The notes: generated by a model from the sequence alone, not told the origin. Shown: positions 48,313-59,334, numbered from the stretch's first letter. The stretch is DNA of 64,000 nucleotides from Onishia taeanensis (GCF_013349955.1 NZ_JABVXC010000004.1:183036-247035), one strand, 5' to 3'. Program-made: numbers and translations.

Positions 48313-49230
48313 TCAGGCTTCCAGGAAGTCCCTGGGTAGCTTCATCATCTGGCGCCATAGCTTCTCGACGCCCGGCTTGTGAACCAGCGAACAGCGGTAC
48401 AGGCGAATCTCCAGCGGTACGTCCCAGCTCTCATCACCGGCCCGTACCAGACGCCCGCTGGAAAACTCTTCGCGGATACAAAAGTCAGGAATCCAGGCCA
48501 TGCCAACGCCTTGCATCACCATGCCCTTGAGGCCCTCGGCCATGGCTGTCTCGTAGACGGTACGCAGCCGCAGGCGCAGCGGATCGTTCTTGAGCAGCAT
48601 ACGCACGCTGCGCCCCAAAAAGGCGCCCTGGGTATAGGAGAGGAAGGGAATCTGTCCTTCGCCGGCCAGCGGGAAGCGCGGCGCGCCGCCGGCATCGGGC
48701 AAGCAGACAGGGATCATCTTGACCCGGCCGACCGAGAAGGACGGAAAGACTTCGGCATCGAGCTGCATGCTTGCATAGGGATCGTAATAGCCAAGCATCA
48801 GGTCGCAATTGCCCTCACGCAGCACATGGATGGCCTCGCCGACATTCATCGCCACCAGGCGAGTTGGCAACTCCCCCAGCCCCTGCTGCAGTCGCGAGAT
48901 CCACTGCGGATAAAAGGCCAGAGCCAGTGAGTGCGCGGCGACGATGTCCAGTGCCTCGGTATCCATGGCCACGCCACGCAAATGCCCCAGGCACTCATTC
49001 AATTGCTCAACCAGGTTACGCGCCGTGACCAAGAATAGTTGACCTTCGGGTGTCAGCCCGACAGGGGTTGTCGAACGATCCACCAGGGTCACTCCCACCG
49101 CCTGCTCAAGCGATCGAATACGACGACTGAAGGCCGGTTGGGTGACATGGCGCTGTCGCGCCGAGGCCGAAAAACTACGGGTATTGGACAGGGCGACGAA
49201 GTCTTCCAGCCACTTGGTCTCGAGGTTCAC
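48313..49230 (-). CDS. HypT-like LysR-family regulator (GTG start)
   Basis: This 305-aa LysR regulator resembles E. coli HypT (YjiE), which responds to hypochlorite by methionine oxidation. The N-terminus NLETKWLEDFVALSNTRSFS matches the HypT start NIETKWL closely. The helix-turn-helix is SASARQRHVTQPAFSRRIRSLEQAVG. MAWIPDFCIREEFSSGRLV lies near residue 245. The start is GTG at 49228-49230 with GGAG upstream; no ATG fits better. The 150 bp between its start and the end of cls show no clear element. It ends convergently with nadM, 40 bp apart. Confidence 0.87.
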   Translation of the reverse strand: MNLETKWLEDFVALSNTRSFSASARQRHVTQPAFSRRIRSLEQAVGVTLVDRSTTPVGLTPEGQLFLVTARNLVEQLNECLGHLRGVAMDTEALDIVAAHSLALAFYPQWISRLQQGLGELPTRLVAMNVGEAIHVLREGNCDLMLGYYDPYASMQLDAEVFPSFSVGRVKMIPVCLPDAGGAPRFPLAGEGQIPFLSYTQGAFLGRSVRMLLKNDPLRLRLRTVYETAMAEGLKGMVMQGVGMAWIPDFCIREEFSSGRLVRAGDESWDVPLEIRLYRCSLVHKPGVEKLWRQMMKLPRDFLEA

Positions 49231-49380
49231 CGCGACTCCGATGGAATGTCATGTCTGGGCGGGGGCCGAACTGGCCGAACCCGCAAAGCCTGCTACTCTA
49301 GCTGCTCACTCACTGACTGCCAATCGGCAGGGTCGACCTGATGCAAGTTGTTGTCTCTTCAGGGGATCAAGCCGGACCTG

Positions 49381-50799
49381 TCATTGGATGGGCGATAATA
49401 GATATGCCGCCCGCGAGACAAGCTTGCGCCACAGGGGCCGCCGCTGAAGCTCCTCGTAGTCGATCTGGCGACAATTGGTGAAATCCGCCTCCAGCATGGT
49501 CTCGACCTCCCCGGCAAAACGCCGGTCCGGCACGAAGGCCGTGATTTCGAAGTTGAGTCGGAAGGAGCGGTTATCGAGGTTGACGGTGCCCACGCTGGCG
49601 GCGCTGTCGTCGATCAATATGACCTTCTGATGCAGGAACCCCGGCTGATAGCGATAGACCTTGATGCCGGCACGCAGCATGTCCGGGAGGAATGCGAAGG
49701 CAGACAGAAAGACCAGCAGGTGGTCGGGACGCTCGGGGATCATGATCCGCACATCGACACCACGCATCGCCGCCAGGCGCAGCGCATCCAATACGCTATG
49801 GTCAGGCACGAAATAGGGGCTCGTGACCCACAGGCGGTGCTCGGCGCTATGAATGGCATGTTGGACCAGCAGGCTCGCCGTTTCTTGGCGATCTGCCGGC
49901 CCCGAGGGGACCACCACCACGTTCTGGCCATTGTCACAGGCCCCCTGGGGCTCCCAGGCAATACCCAGCACCTCGCCTGTCGCCCAGTGCCAGTCTTCCC
50001 AGAAAGCTTCCTGAAGACCTAGCACGCTCGGCCCTGTCAGTTTGAGATGAGTATCGCGCCAGTGCCCATGTCGCGGGTCCTGCCCCAGATACTCAACGCC
50101 AACGTTAAAGCCCCCAAGCCAGCCCTCCCTGCCGTCTACCACCAGTATCTTGCGGTGGTTACGGAAGTTGAGCTGGAAGCGATGCCGCCAACCCCGAGAT
50201 GAATGGAAGGCACTGACCTCGACGCCCGCCTGACAAAGATCTCGAATATAGCCTTCCTTGAGCTTACGACTGCCGATCTCGTCATACAGGAAGTATACGC
50301 GGACACCGCGTTCCGCGGCCTTCTGCAGGTGATGCTTAAGGCGTACGCCGAGGGCGTCATGGCGCACGATGAAGAATTGGATGAGCACGTAGTCTTCGGC
50401 GGCATCGATGCCGGCGAAGAGGCTCTCGAAGGTGGTTTCTCCATCGATCAGCAACTGGGTGCGGTTGCCGCGGGTCATCGGCATCAGTGCCAACTGTTCA
50501 ACGGCGCGCAGGTCCCCCTGAGTGTTGCCGGCCAGGAAGGGGTCGACCTGGGAGCGATAGCGTTCGAGCACGCGGCGCAGTACCGTATCTCGCTCGCCGC
50601 GTGCCGACACATAGCCATAGAAACGTGGTCGACCAAAGATCCAGAAGGCGGGTAATGCCAAATAGGGAAGCGACACCAGCGAAATGATCCAGGCGATCGC
50701 CCCCTGCGATGTCCGGCTGGACATCAGCGCAATCACAGCCGATAACAGGCCTGATACATGAATCAGGAAGATGGCCGTTCCCAGCAGCCAGGAGGTCAT
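49381..50799 (-). CDS. cls: Cardiolipin synthase
   Basis: This phospholipase D-superfamily enzyme condenses phosphatidylglycerol into cardiolipin at the inner membrane. The 472-aa product has two N-terminal membrane helices (TSWLLGTAIFLIHVSGLLSAVIAL and AIAWIISLVSLPYLALPAFWIF) and two HKD motifs: RNHRKILVVDGREGWLGGFN (about residues 215-235) and LHQKVILIDDSAASVGTVNLDNRS (about 395-418). The ATG at 50799 with AGGATG is preferred over 50847. Cardiolipin rises with salinity in many halophiles, so the gene fits the organism. It is 92 bp after fumarase on the same strand, with a hairpin between. Confidence 0.94.
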   Translation of the reverse strand: MTSWLLGTAIFLIHVSGLLSAVIALMSSRTSQGAIAWIISLVSLPYLALPAFWIFGRPRFYGYVSARGERDTVLRRVLERYRSQVDPFLAGNTQGDLRAVEQLALMPMTRGNRTQLLIDGETTFESLFAGIDAAEDYVLIQFFIVRHDALGVRLKHHLQKAAERGVRVYFLYDEIGSRKLKEGYIRDLCQAGVEVSAFHSSRGWRHRFQLNFRNHRKILVVDGREGWLGGFNVGVEYLGQDPRHGHWRDTHLKLTGPSVLGLQEAFWEDWHWATGEVLGIAWEPQGACDNGQNVVVVPSGPADRQETASLLVQHAIHSAEHRLWVTSPYFVPDHSVLDALRLAAMRGVDVRIMIPERPDHLLVFLSAFAFLPDMLRAGIKVYRYQPGFLHQKVILIDDSAASVGTVNLDNRSFRLNFEITAFVPDRRFAGEVETMLEADFTNCRQIDYEELQRRPLWRKLVSRAAYLLSPIQ

Positions 50800-50830
50800 G
50801 GTCGCATCCTTTCGACAGTCAACATCCAGT

Positions 50831-50863
50831 AACGGCCCCCACGGCAAGGTTGTGGGGGCCGTT
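50831..50863 (-). terminator. Hairpin after fumarase gene
   Basis: A perfect 12-bp stem AACGGCCCCCAC/GTGGGGGCCGTT with a 9-nt loop lies 27 bp after the fumarase stop, between it and cls. On the minus strand it is followed by ACTGG rather than a U-tract, so termination would depend on the very strong stem. Confidence 0.65.
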
Positions 50864-50890
50864 CAGCGGTTAGCCTGGCATGGCAGGGAC

Positions 50891-52396
50891 TCACGCGCGC
50901 TGGGCGATGATTTCCTTCCACTTGGCCGGACCGCTCTGGTGAACCGACTCACCTTGGCTGTCGACCGCCACGGTCACGGGCATGTCTTCGACCTCGAACT
51001 CGTAGATGGCCTCCATGCCCAAGTCTTCAAAACCGACCACTCGTGACTTCTTGATGGCCTGAGCCACCAGGTAGGCAGCACCACCCACGGCCATCAGGTA
51101 AGTCGCCTGGTTGTCACGAATCGCTTCGATGGCCATCGGGCCACGTTCGGCCTTGCCGACCATGCCCAGCAGGCCGGTTTCCTCGAGCATCGTGCGAGTA
51201 AACTTGTCCATGCGGGTCGCCGTGGTCGGGCCAGCCGGACCCACGACTTCGTCGCGAACGGGATCGACCGGGCCCACGTAATAGATGAAGCGCCCTTTCA
51301 TGTCGACCGGCAACGGTTCGCCCTTGGCCAGCATCTCGGTCATACGCTTGTGAGCTGCGTCACGACCGGTCAACAGCTTGCCGTTGAGCAGCAGCGTGTC
51401 GCCCGGCTGCCAGCTCTTCACCTCTTCCGGCGTCACGGTATCGAGATTGACACGTTTGACGTTTTCGCCAATTTCGCGGGTAATTTCCGGCCAATCCTCG
51501 AGCTTGGGTGCCGGCAGTTCGGCGGCACCGCTGCCGTCGAGGCTAAAGTGCACATGTCGGGTCGCTGCACAGTTGGGAATGATCGCCACCGGCTTGTTGG
51601 CAGCGTGGGTGGGATAATCCTTGACCTTGATATCAAGCACCGTGGTCAAGCCACCCAGCCCCTGAGCGCCGATGCCGCTCTGGTTGACCTTGTCGTAGAG
51701 CTCCAGGCGCAGCTCCTCGGCGTGATTGCTGGCACCACGGGCCTGCAGTTCCTGGATATCGACAGGGTCGAGCAATGATTCCTTGGCGATCTCCATGGCC
51801 TTTTCGGCGGTGCCACCAATGCCGATGCCGAGCATGCCCGGCGGGCACCAGCCAGCGCCCATCTTGGGAAGCTGCTCCAGTACCCAGTCGACGACCGAGT
51901 CGGACGGGTTCAGCATCGCGAACTTGGACTTGGCCTCGCTGCCGCCGCCCTTCGCGGCCACATGCACTTCGACCTTGTCACCGGGCACCAGCTTGTGGTG
52001 GATAATCGCCGGGGTGTTGTCCTTGGTGTTCTGACGCTTGCCATCCGGGTCCGCGAGCACCGAGGCGCGCAGGACGTTGTCCGGCAGTTTGTAGGCACGG
52101 CGCACGCCTTCATTGACCATGTCATCGAGGCTCATATCGGCGTCCCAGTTCACGTTCATGCCGACGTGCACGAAGACGGTGACGATACCGGTGTCCTGAC
52201 AGATGGGTCGATGACCCAGCGCACACATGCGCGAGTTGATCAGAATCTGGGCGATGGCATCCTTGGCGGCGGGATTCTCTTCCCGCTCGTAGGCACCATG
52301 CATGGCGTCGATGAAATCCTTGGGATGATAGTAGGAAATGTATTGCAGCGCGTCGGCCACGCTTTGGATCAGATCATCCTGGCGGATCACGGTCAT
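50891..52396 (-). CDS. Class I fumarate hydratase (iron-sulfur)
   Basis: This [4Fe-4S] fumarase (FumA/FumB type) interconverts fumarate and malate. The 501-aa product has the three cluster cysteines in their contexts: PICQDTGI (about residue 66), GAGWCPPGMLG (about 180) and IIPNCAATRHVHF (about 275). The alpha domain (GGGSEAKSKFAMLNPSD) and the beta domain (GDTLLLNGKLLTGRDAAHKRM; GRFIYYVGPVDPVRDEVVGPAGPTT; SQGESVHQSGPAKWKE) are fused in one chain. The ATG at 52396 gives MTVIRQDDLIQSV with GGGAG upstream. Oxygen-sensitive fumarase alongside sodB-type defence is common. Confidence 0.94.
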   Translation of the reverse strand: MTVIRQDDLIQSVADALQYISYYHPKDFIDAMHGAYEREENPAAKDAIAQILINSRMCALGHRPICQDTGIVTVFVHVGMNVNWDADMSLDDMVNEGVRRAYKLPDNVLRASVLADPDGKRQNTKDNTPAIIHHKLVPGDKVEVHVAAKGGGSEAKSKFAMLNPSDSVVDWVLEQLPKMGAGWCPPGMLGIGIGGTAEKAMEIAKESLLDPVDIQELQARGASNHAEELRLELYDKVNQSGIGAQGLGGLTTVLDIKVKDYPTHAANKPVAIIPNCAATRHVHFSLDGSGAAELPAPKLEDWPEITREIGENVKRVNLDTVTPEEVKSWQPGDTLLLNGKLLTGRDAAHKRMTEMLAKGEPLPVDMKGRFIYYVGPVDPVRDEVVGPAGPTTATRMDKFTRTMLEETGLLGMVGKAERGPMAIEAIRDNQATYLMAVGGAAYLVAQAIKKSRVVGFEDLGMEAIYEFEVEDMPVTVAVDSQGESVHQSGPAKWKEIIAQRA

Positions 52397-52464
52397 ATGG
52401 AAGCGACTCCCTAGCGTTGTCATCGGGCCCGCCGCGGTCAGGTCACGGCGAACGAAATGTAGAT

Positions 52465-52493
52465 ATTATATCGCATCACCCCTTTGCGCTGAA
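52465..52493 (-). promoter_or_regulatory. Candidate promoter of the fumarase gene
   Basis: On the minus strand a perfect TATAAT (52465-52470) lies 17 bp after TTCAGC (52488-52493; three of six matches). Transcription would start near 52458, giving a leader of about 60 nt. The rest of the 276-bp gap up to uvrB (52397-52672) shows no other clear signal. Confidence 0.5.
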
Positions 52494-52672
52494 TTGCCAA
52501 TGCCACGTTCTTTGAGATGCAAGCAAATACAGCGAAGATAACGGTATAAAAACTTAAACGACGGAATGATCAAACCCAACTGGCATCACCACATGCCACC
52601 AGGTTGCCATAGCCAGCAGATACGCCGTAAGCAGTCAGCCACGCGGCGGATTTCTGGCCCCTCCGGCATCGC

Positions 52673-54703
<2,031 letters not shown>

Positions 54704-54757
54704 GTCCCTTCCCGGCTTGAATAGTAACTAACTCGACCAACAAGATAACGGTATAAA

Positions 54758-55174
54758 TCAATCTTGGTCAGACAAGACCTGTCGAGTGGTGATGTCCACC
54801 GTGGATGTGGTCATCAGACGATGAATCGGGCAGCGATCGGAAATCTCCGTCAACCGATCTAGCTGCGTGGCATCATCGATACCTTCGAAGTGCATGCTGA
54901 CGTCCAGCCGGTAGACCCCGTGGCGCTCATCGCGTTCATCGCGCACGACCCAGACCTTGACCCCGGTGAGTGGCCAGCCCTTGCGATAGGCGTACATTTG
55001 TGCGGTGATCGCCTTACAGGCGGCCAGCGATAGATCGAAATAGTCATGGGGATCGGGGGCGCTTTCGTCGCCGCCGACCACGCCAGGAGCGTCGACATAG
55101 AGGTCTTCGAAACCTTCCAATTCGACTTTCTGGCGCAATCCGCCCTCGCCTTGACTGATCACAGTGATGGTCAT
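54758..55174 (-). CDS. OsmC-family protein
   Basis: This 138-aa OsmC/Ohr-fold protein is probably a thiol-dependent peroxidase or a stress protein. The two expected cysteines are present: DLSLAACKAITAQMYA (about residue 53) and SDRCPIHRLM (about 114-123). The DAPGVVGGDESAPDPHDYFDLSLAAC segment is typical of the OsmC/YhfA branch. Its start is one base after the stop of the small HMA-like gene, so the two are translationally coupled. A classical Ohr would respond to organic peroxides; assignment to Ohr rather than OsmC is not supported by the sequence. Confidence 0.87.
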   Translation of the reverse strand: MTITVISQGEGGLRQKVELEGFEDLYVDAPGVVGGDESAPDPHDYFDLSLAACKAITAQMYAYRKGWPLTGVKVWVVRDERDERHGVYRLDVSMHFEGIDDATQLDRLTEISDRCPIHRLMTTSTVDITTRQVLSDQD

Positions 55175-55175
55175 G

Positions 55176-55367
55176 TCAGTGCACCTTTACGCCGAGTTTC
55201 TCGACGGCTTTGATCAATGCCTCGCGGCGTACACGCCCTTCCACCTCGGCGCCATGGCGTCCCACCTCGGCGCTGTCAACGCCATCGAGCATCATCAAGG
55301 CGGTAGTGATGCGATTGACCAGTTCGGTACTTTCGACCCCTTTGAAGGCCAGTGAAATGCTCGCCAT
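55176..55367 (-). CDS. Small HMA-fold-like protein without the CxxC metal site
   Basis: This 63-aa protein (MASISLAFKGVESTELVNRI at the start) has the length and alternating beta-alpha-beta pattern of heavy-metal-associated domains: IT-ALMMLDGVDSAEV, AEVEGRVRREALIKAVEKLGVKVH. The family's CxxC copper-binding motif is absent: the loop after the first strand reads GVESTELVN and the protein contains no cysteine. AGGAG stands 8 nt before the ATG at 55367; the upstream frame to 55472 is rejected. Its stop is one base from the OsmC start. The assignment is structural inference, and the function is unknown. Confidence 0.7.
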   Translation of the reverse strand: MASISLAFKGVESTELVNRITTALMMLDGVDSAEVGRHGAEVEGRVRREALIKAVEKLGVKVH

Positions 55368-55522
55368 CGATACGCTCCTGCAAGGGACTTGATTGAACGG
55401 TGAGTTTAGCATGCCCTCGCCAGCGGCCGGCCAGACTTGAATCGGCGCCGATTGCCCCCATAGCCAACCCACAGACCATGGAGACGCATCTACTGAATGC
55501 CGATTCCAACAGGGAGATTCGT

Positions 55523-56563
55523 ATGACCGACTGGAGTGAACGCATCGGCGCCACCACCGATGGCGAGGCCCGCGTCATCTTTGATACGCCGACCCCGGCG
55601 CGCCAGGCATTGGATGGCACCGTCGTCACGCCACTGGTGCACCTGGGCATTCTCGAGGTGGCAGGCACTGATGCCGAGCGCTTCCTGCAGGGACAGACCA
55701 GCGCGCAGATGTCTCTCGCCGATGGTGATTTCGCGCCGCTGACCTGTTTCTGCGCCACCAAGGGGCGCATGCTGGCCAATGCTCAAGCCCTGCGGGTGGC
55801 GCCGGATTGCTATTGGCTGCTGATGGAGCAGTCGCTGCTCGAACCGCTTAAGGCCCACCTCGAGAAATTCGCCGTTTTCTACAAAACCGAGATGCGCCTG
55901 CGCGACGATTTGGCAGCGATTGGCCTGATTGGCAATGACGCCCCAGCATTGCTCGAGGCGCGCCTCGACGTCGAGCCGCCACATATCTGGCATCAGCGCC
56001 AGCATGGTGATCGCTTGGTGGTTCGCCACCCCGGGCCACGTCCGCGCCTGATCGCCCTACTGCCGATCACCGATCTCGAGGGCTGCTGGCAGGCACTGAC
56101 GCAACAGGCAATACCGGTCGGCAACGCCGTATGGTGCCTTCAGGATATCCAGGCCGGCCTCGGCTGGCTGAGCGCCAGCCAGCAGGACAGCTATCTGCCG
56201 CAGATGATTAACTGGGAAGCGCTTGGCGGCATTAGCTTCAAGAAAGGCTGCTATACCGGCCAGGAAGTCGTTGCCCGTGCTCACTTCCGCGGTCAGGTCA
56301 AGAAACGCCTGATGAGACTCACGCTCGAGGGCAATGGCGTACCCGTGGTCGGCAGCGAACTCTTGGACGCTGAGGGCAAGCGCCAGGGGGAGGTCTTCGC
56401 CGCTGAACGCGACGCCTACGACCAGGTCGAGCTGCTGGCGGTGCTGACCACCAAGGAAGTCGCCGAGCCGCTGACGGTGAATGGCGTACGCTGCCAGCGC
56501 CAGCGTCTGCCCTATCCGCTCGAACGCCTCGACCCGGAAGAGCTGGCCACTCACAAGGGGTGA
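55523..56563 (+). CDS. ygfZ: Folate-binding Fe-S cluster repair protein YgfZ
   Basis: YgfZ is a folate-dependent protein of the GcvT fold that maintains certain iron-sulfur enzymes. The 346-aa product carries the invariant KGCYTGQEVVARAHFRGQVKKR motif (about residues 233-254; cysteine about 235). FLQGQTSAQMSLADGDFAPLTCFCATKGRML is a second family segment. The longer frame from 55400 is rejected because AGGGAG precedes the ATG at 55523. It is divergent from the HMA-OsmC pair across 155 bp, and convergent with tatD. Confidence 0.93.
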   Translation: MTDWSERIGATTDGEARVIFDTPTPARQALDGTVVTPLVHLGILEVAGTDAERFLQGQTSAQMSLADGDFAPLTCFCATKGRMLANAQALRVAPDCYWLLMEQSLLEPLKAHLEKFAVFYKTEMRLRDDLAAIGLIGNDAPALLEARLDVEPPHIWHQRQHGDRLVVRHPGPRPRLIALLPITDLEGCWQALTQQAIPVGNAVWCLQDIQAGLGWLSASQQDSYLPQMINWEALGGISFKKGCYTGQEVVARAHFRGQVKKRLMRLTLEGNGVPVVGSELLDAEGKRQGEVFAAERDAYDQVELLAVLTTKEVAEPLTVNGVRCQRQRLPYPLERLDPEELATHKG

Positions 56564-56653
56564 TGAAAGAGGCTTATCGAACCGGCTTATTCGGCCAAAT
56601 TGCTGTTGCAACCACGCCATCTGCCAATCAGACCGATGGCAACCAATCGCTGG

Positions 56654-57478
56654 CTAGCAGGCCAGTTTGAAGACTCGCGCCGCGTTGGCCGTACTGACCT
56701 TTGCCAGCGTGGCGCAAGAGACATGACGCAGCGCGGCGACGTCAGCGGCGATTCGCGCAAGCCTTGCCGGCTCGTTACGCTCGCCCTTGAAGCCCGCCGG
56801 CGGCATGTCGGGGCTATCGGTTTCCAGCACAAAACCATCTTCTGGCAAAGCCGCCACACAACGACGCAGGCGCTGTGCGCGCTCGTGAGTCACTGCCCCT
56901 CCAAGCCCCAGCACAAAACCCAGTGCCAGAAACCGCTGTGCCTGCTGCAGACTCCCGGCGAAGGCATGTATCAGCCCACCCGCCGGCAAGCCGATTTCCT
57001 TGAGGCACTTGGCCACCTGATCATTGGCGCGTACACAGTGGATCACCACCGGCAAATGGCGTTCCCTGGCAATGCGCAGCTGCGCCTTGAACAGTTCCCA
57101 CTGGGCATCCAGCGACGCCTCGAAGCGAGCGTCGATGCCGCACTCACCCACCGCCACCACCTCGGGATGTGCGTCGAGCGCCGCCTCCAGGGCGTCAAGG
57201 TCATCACCTTCATCTAACGGGTCAATACCCAAGCGATGGGTGCCTAGGCGGCTGGCATTCACCTTGTGAGCGTCGAGAAAGTACGGATGCAGCCCCAAAC
57301 AGACGCTCGTATCGTCTCGCTTCCCCAGCGCCAGCACCGATGGCCAACGCGCCCGCGTTGTGCCCGGCACCACGAAATGCTCGACGCCCACCGACCTGGC
57401 CCGCTCGAACATGGCCTCGCGGTCAACGTCGAAGTCGGGGAAATCCAGGTGACAGTGGGCGTCGATAAGCATAAGCAT
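56654..57478 (-). CDS. TatD-family metal-dependent hydrolase
   Basis: This 274-aa TIM-barrel hydrolase of the TatD family (YcfH/YjjV type) is probably a DNase or deoxyribonuclease-like phosphoesterase. Metal ligands are visible: DAHCHLD (His-x-His near residues 7-11), VAVGECGID (glutamate), PVVIHCVRA, LIHAFAGS and LETDSPDMPP (aspartate). The start is uncertain: ATG at 57478 and ATG at 57472 both lack a Shine-Dalgarno, because a 12-copy heptamer array starts 6 bp upstream. The frame is open through the array but contains no start codon, so the array cannot be coding for this gene. Confidence 0.9.
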   Translation of the reverse strand: MLMLIDAHCHLDFPDFDVDREAMFERARSVGVEHFVVPGTTRARWPSVLALGKRDDTSVCLGLHPYFLDAHKVNASRLGTHRLGIDPLDEGDDLDALEAALDAHPEVVAVGECGIDARFEASLDAQWELFKAQLRIARERHLPVVIHCVRANDQVAKCLKEIGLPAGGLIHAFAGSLQQAQRFLALGFVLGLGGAVTHERAQRLRRCVAALPEDGFVLETDSPDMPPAGFKGERNEPARLARIAADVAALRHVSCATLAKVSTANAARVFKLAC

Positions 57479-57484
57479 AAGCGT

Positions 57485-57568
57485 AAGCTGGAAGCTGGAA
57501 GCTGGAAGCTGGAAGCTGGAAGCTGGAAGCTGGAAGCTGGAAGCTGGAAGCTGGAAGCTGGAAGCTGG
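57485..57568. repeat. Twelve perfect 7-bp tandem repeats (AAGCTGG) directly before tatD
   Basis: Exactly twelve identical AAGCTGG units (84 bp) with no mismatch occupy the position where the tatD ribosome-binding site and promoter should be. Partial inverted copies (CTTCCAGCTTA at 57609-57619; CTTCCAGCT at 57646-57654) stand on the far side, before the prfC end. Perfect identity suggests recent or ongoing slippage. Confidence 0.97.
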
Positions 57569-57627
57569 AAGACAGCATGAACCATGCCATCATCGGGTCA
57601 AGGGTTTTCTTCCAGCTTACAGCTTAA

Positions 57628-57642
57628 GCCCGCGAAGCGGGC
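57628..57642 (-). terminator. Hairpin downstream of prfC
   Basis: The stem GCCCGC/GCGGGC with a 3-nt loop lies 28 bp beyond the prfC stop on the minus strand; a second small stem CGGGC/GCCCG is at about 57655-57667. No U-tract follows, so terminator function is uncertain. Confidence 0.4.
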
Positions 57643-57670
57643 GTTCTTCCAGCTCCGGGCGCAGCCCGTC

Positions 57671-59254
57671 TCAGTGCTCGCGCGTCGCACTGAAGCGAAT
57701 ATCCGGCCAGCGCTCCTGGGTCATCTGCAGGTTAACGCGGGTCGGCGCGATATAAGTCAAACAGCCACCGCCGTCATAGGCCAAATTGGTGCTCGCCTTG
57801 CGCTTGAACTCGTCGAGCTTCTTGGCGTCATCGCAATAGACCCAGCGAGCCGTCTGGACGTTGACCCCCTCATAGAGGCAGTCGACCTTGTACTCTTCCT
57901 TGAGTCGATGGGCGACCACGTCGAACTGCAGCGTACCCACAGCTCCTAAGATCAGGTCATTATTGTCCAGGGGCATGAACACCTGGGTAGCCCCTTCCTC
58001 GGAGAGCTGCTGCAGCCCCTTCTGCAGCGCCTTCATCTTCAGCGGATCCTTGAGGCGAACACGCTTGAACAGCTCCGGCGCGAAGTGCGGAATGCCGGTA
58101 AAACGCATATCCTCGCCCACCGTGAAGGTATCGCCGATCTGGATGGTGCCGTGGTTATGCAGACCGATGATGTCGCCGGGCCAGGCCTCTTCCACGTGAG
58201 CGCGATCCGAGGCCATGAAGGTCAGGGCATCGGGCACCTTGACGTCCTTGCCGATACGCACGTGGCGCATCTTCATGTTGCGGTCGTACTTGCCGGAACA
58301 GACCCGCAGGAAGGCCACTCGATCTCGGTGCTTGGGATCCATGTTGGCCTGGATCTTGAACACGAAGCCGGTGAAGCGCTCGTCGTTGGCATCCACCTCA
58401 CGCGAATCGGTCTCACGGGGCTGTGGCGCCGGTGCGTACTCCACGAAGCCATCCAGCATCTCGCGAACGCCGAAGTTGCCCATGGCGGTACCGAAGTAGA
58501 CAGGCGTCAGCTCACCGCGACGATAGGCGTCGAGATCGAACTCATGGGAGGCGCCACGCACAAGCTCGACCTCCATCCGCAGCTCCTCGGCCTGAGACTC
58601 ACCCAGTACTTCATCGACCTCGGCATTATCGAGCCCCTCGATGCGCACATCCTCGGGAATGCGGCTGCCCTGCCCCTGCTTATAGAGATGGATGACATCG
58701 TTATAGAGGTGATAGACCCCGCGGAAATGGCGTCCCATGCCGATGGGCCAGGTCATGGGCGCACATTGGATATTGAGCACCGTCTCGACTTCATCCATCA
58801 CCTCGACGGGGTCGCGAGTGTCGCGGTCCATCTTGTTGATGAAGGTGAGGATCGGGGTGGTACGCAGGCGACAGACATCCATCAGCTTGATAGTACGATC
58901 CTCGACGCCCTTGGCACCGTCGATGACCATCAGCGCCGAGTCCACCGCGGTCAGCGTGCGATAGGTATCCTCGGAGAAATCCTCGTGGCCGGGCGTATCG
59001 AGTAGATTGACGATACGACCGTTATAGGGGAACTGCATCACCGAGGTGGTCACCGAGATGCCGCGCTCCTGCTCCATCTTCATCCAGTCGGAAGTGGCAT
59101 GGCGGTCATTGCGCTTGCTCTTGACGGAACCCGCCATCTGAATGGCGTTCCCGAACAGCAGCATTTTTTCGGTGATGGTGGTCTTGCCCGCGTCGGGGTG
59201 GGAAATGATCGCGAAGGTACGTCGCAGATCGACTTGAGTCTCAAGCTCGCTCAT
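57671..59254 (-). CDS. prfC: Peptide chain release factor 3
   Basis: RF3 is the translational GTPase that recycles RF1/RF2 from the ribosome. The 527-aa product has G1 [13 protein letters not shown] (about residues 19-31), switch/G3 [17 protein letters not shown]4 FINKMDRD, and [18 protein letters not shown] typical of RF3. It ends FSATREH like E. coli PrfC (529 aa). The ATG at 59254 ([14 protein letters not shown]) is preferred; the in-frame GTG at 59266 has no Shine-Dalgarno. A candidate promoter is listed upstream. It reads toward tatD, with the heptamer array between. Confidence 0.96.
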   Translation of the reverse strand: MSELETQVDLRRTFAIISHPDAGKTTITEKMLLFGNAIQMAGSVKSKRNDRHATSDWMKMEQERGISVTTSVMQFPYNGRIVNLLDTPGHEDFSEDTYRTLTAVDSALMVIDGAKGVEDRTIKLMDVCRLRTTPILTFINKMDRDTRDPVEVMDEVETVLNIQCAPMTWPIGMGRHFRGVYHLYNDVIHLYKQGQGSRIPEDVRIEGLDNAEVDEVLGESQAEELRMEVELVRGASHEFDLDAYRRGELTPVYFGTAMGNFGVREMLDGFVEYAPAPQPRETDSREVDANDERFTGFVFKIQANMDPKHRDRVAFLRVCSGKYDRNMKMRHVRIGKDVKVPDALTFMASDRAHVEEAWPGDIIGLHNHGTIQIGDTFTVGEDMRFTGIPHFAPELFKRVRLKDPLKMKALQKGLQQLSEEGATQVFMPLDNNDLILGAVGTLQFDVVAHRLKEEYKVDCLYEGVNVQTARWVYCDDAKKLDEFKRKASTNLAYDGGGCLTYIAPTRVNLQMTQERWPDIRFSATREH

Positions 59255-59305
59255 GAAATCCGTCACTGCTAGAGGTGGCTGGCCACAGGGCCAAAAGATG
59301 ACCCT

Positions 59306-59334
59306 ATCTTAACACTCCCAGCGCAGCGGCCCAA
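59306..59334 (-). promoter_or_regulatory. Candidate sigma-70 promoter of prfC
   Basis: On the minus strand TTGGGC (59329-59334) and TAAGAT (59306-59311) are 17 bp apart, matching three and four of six positions. Transcription would start about 45 bp before the prfC ATG. The remaining part of the 395-bp gap 59255-59649 contains a possible sigma-28 promoter for the rightward gene and nothing else I can name. Confidence 0.35.

Noticed and set aside
57259..57585. Frames across the heptamer array encoding repeated FQLPASS or KLEAGSW peptides
   Set aside because: A 7-bp repeat without stop codons is open in all frames by construction. The frames continue out of frame into tatD and have no ribosome-binding site.
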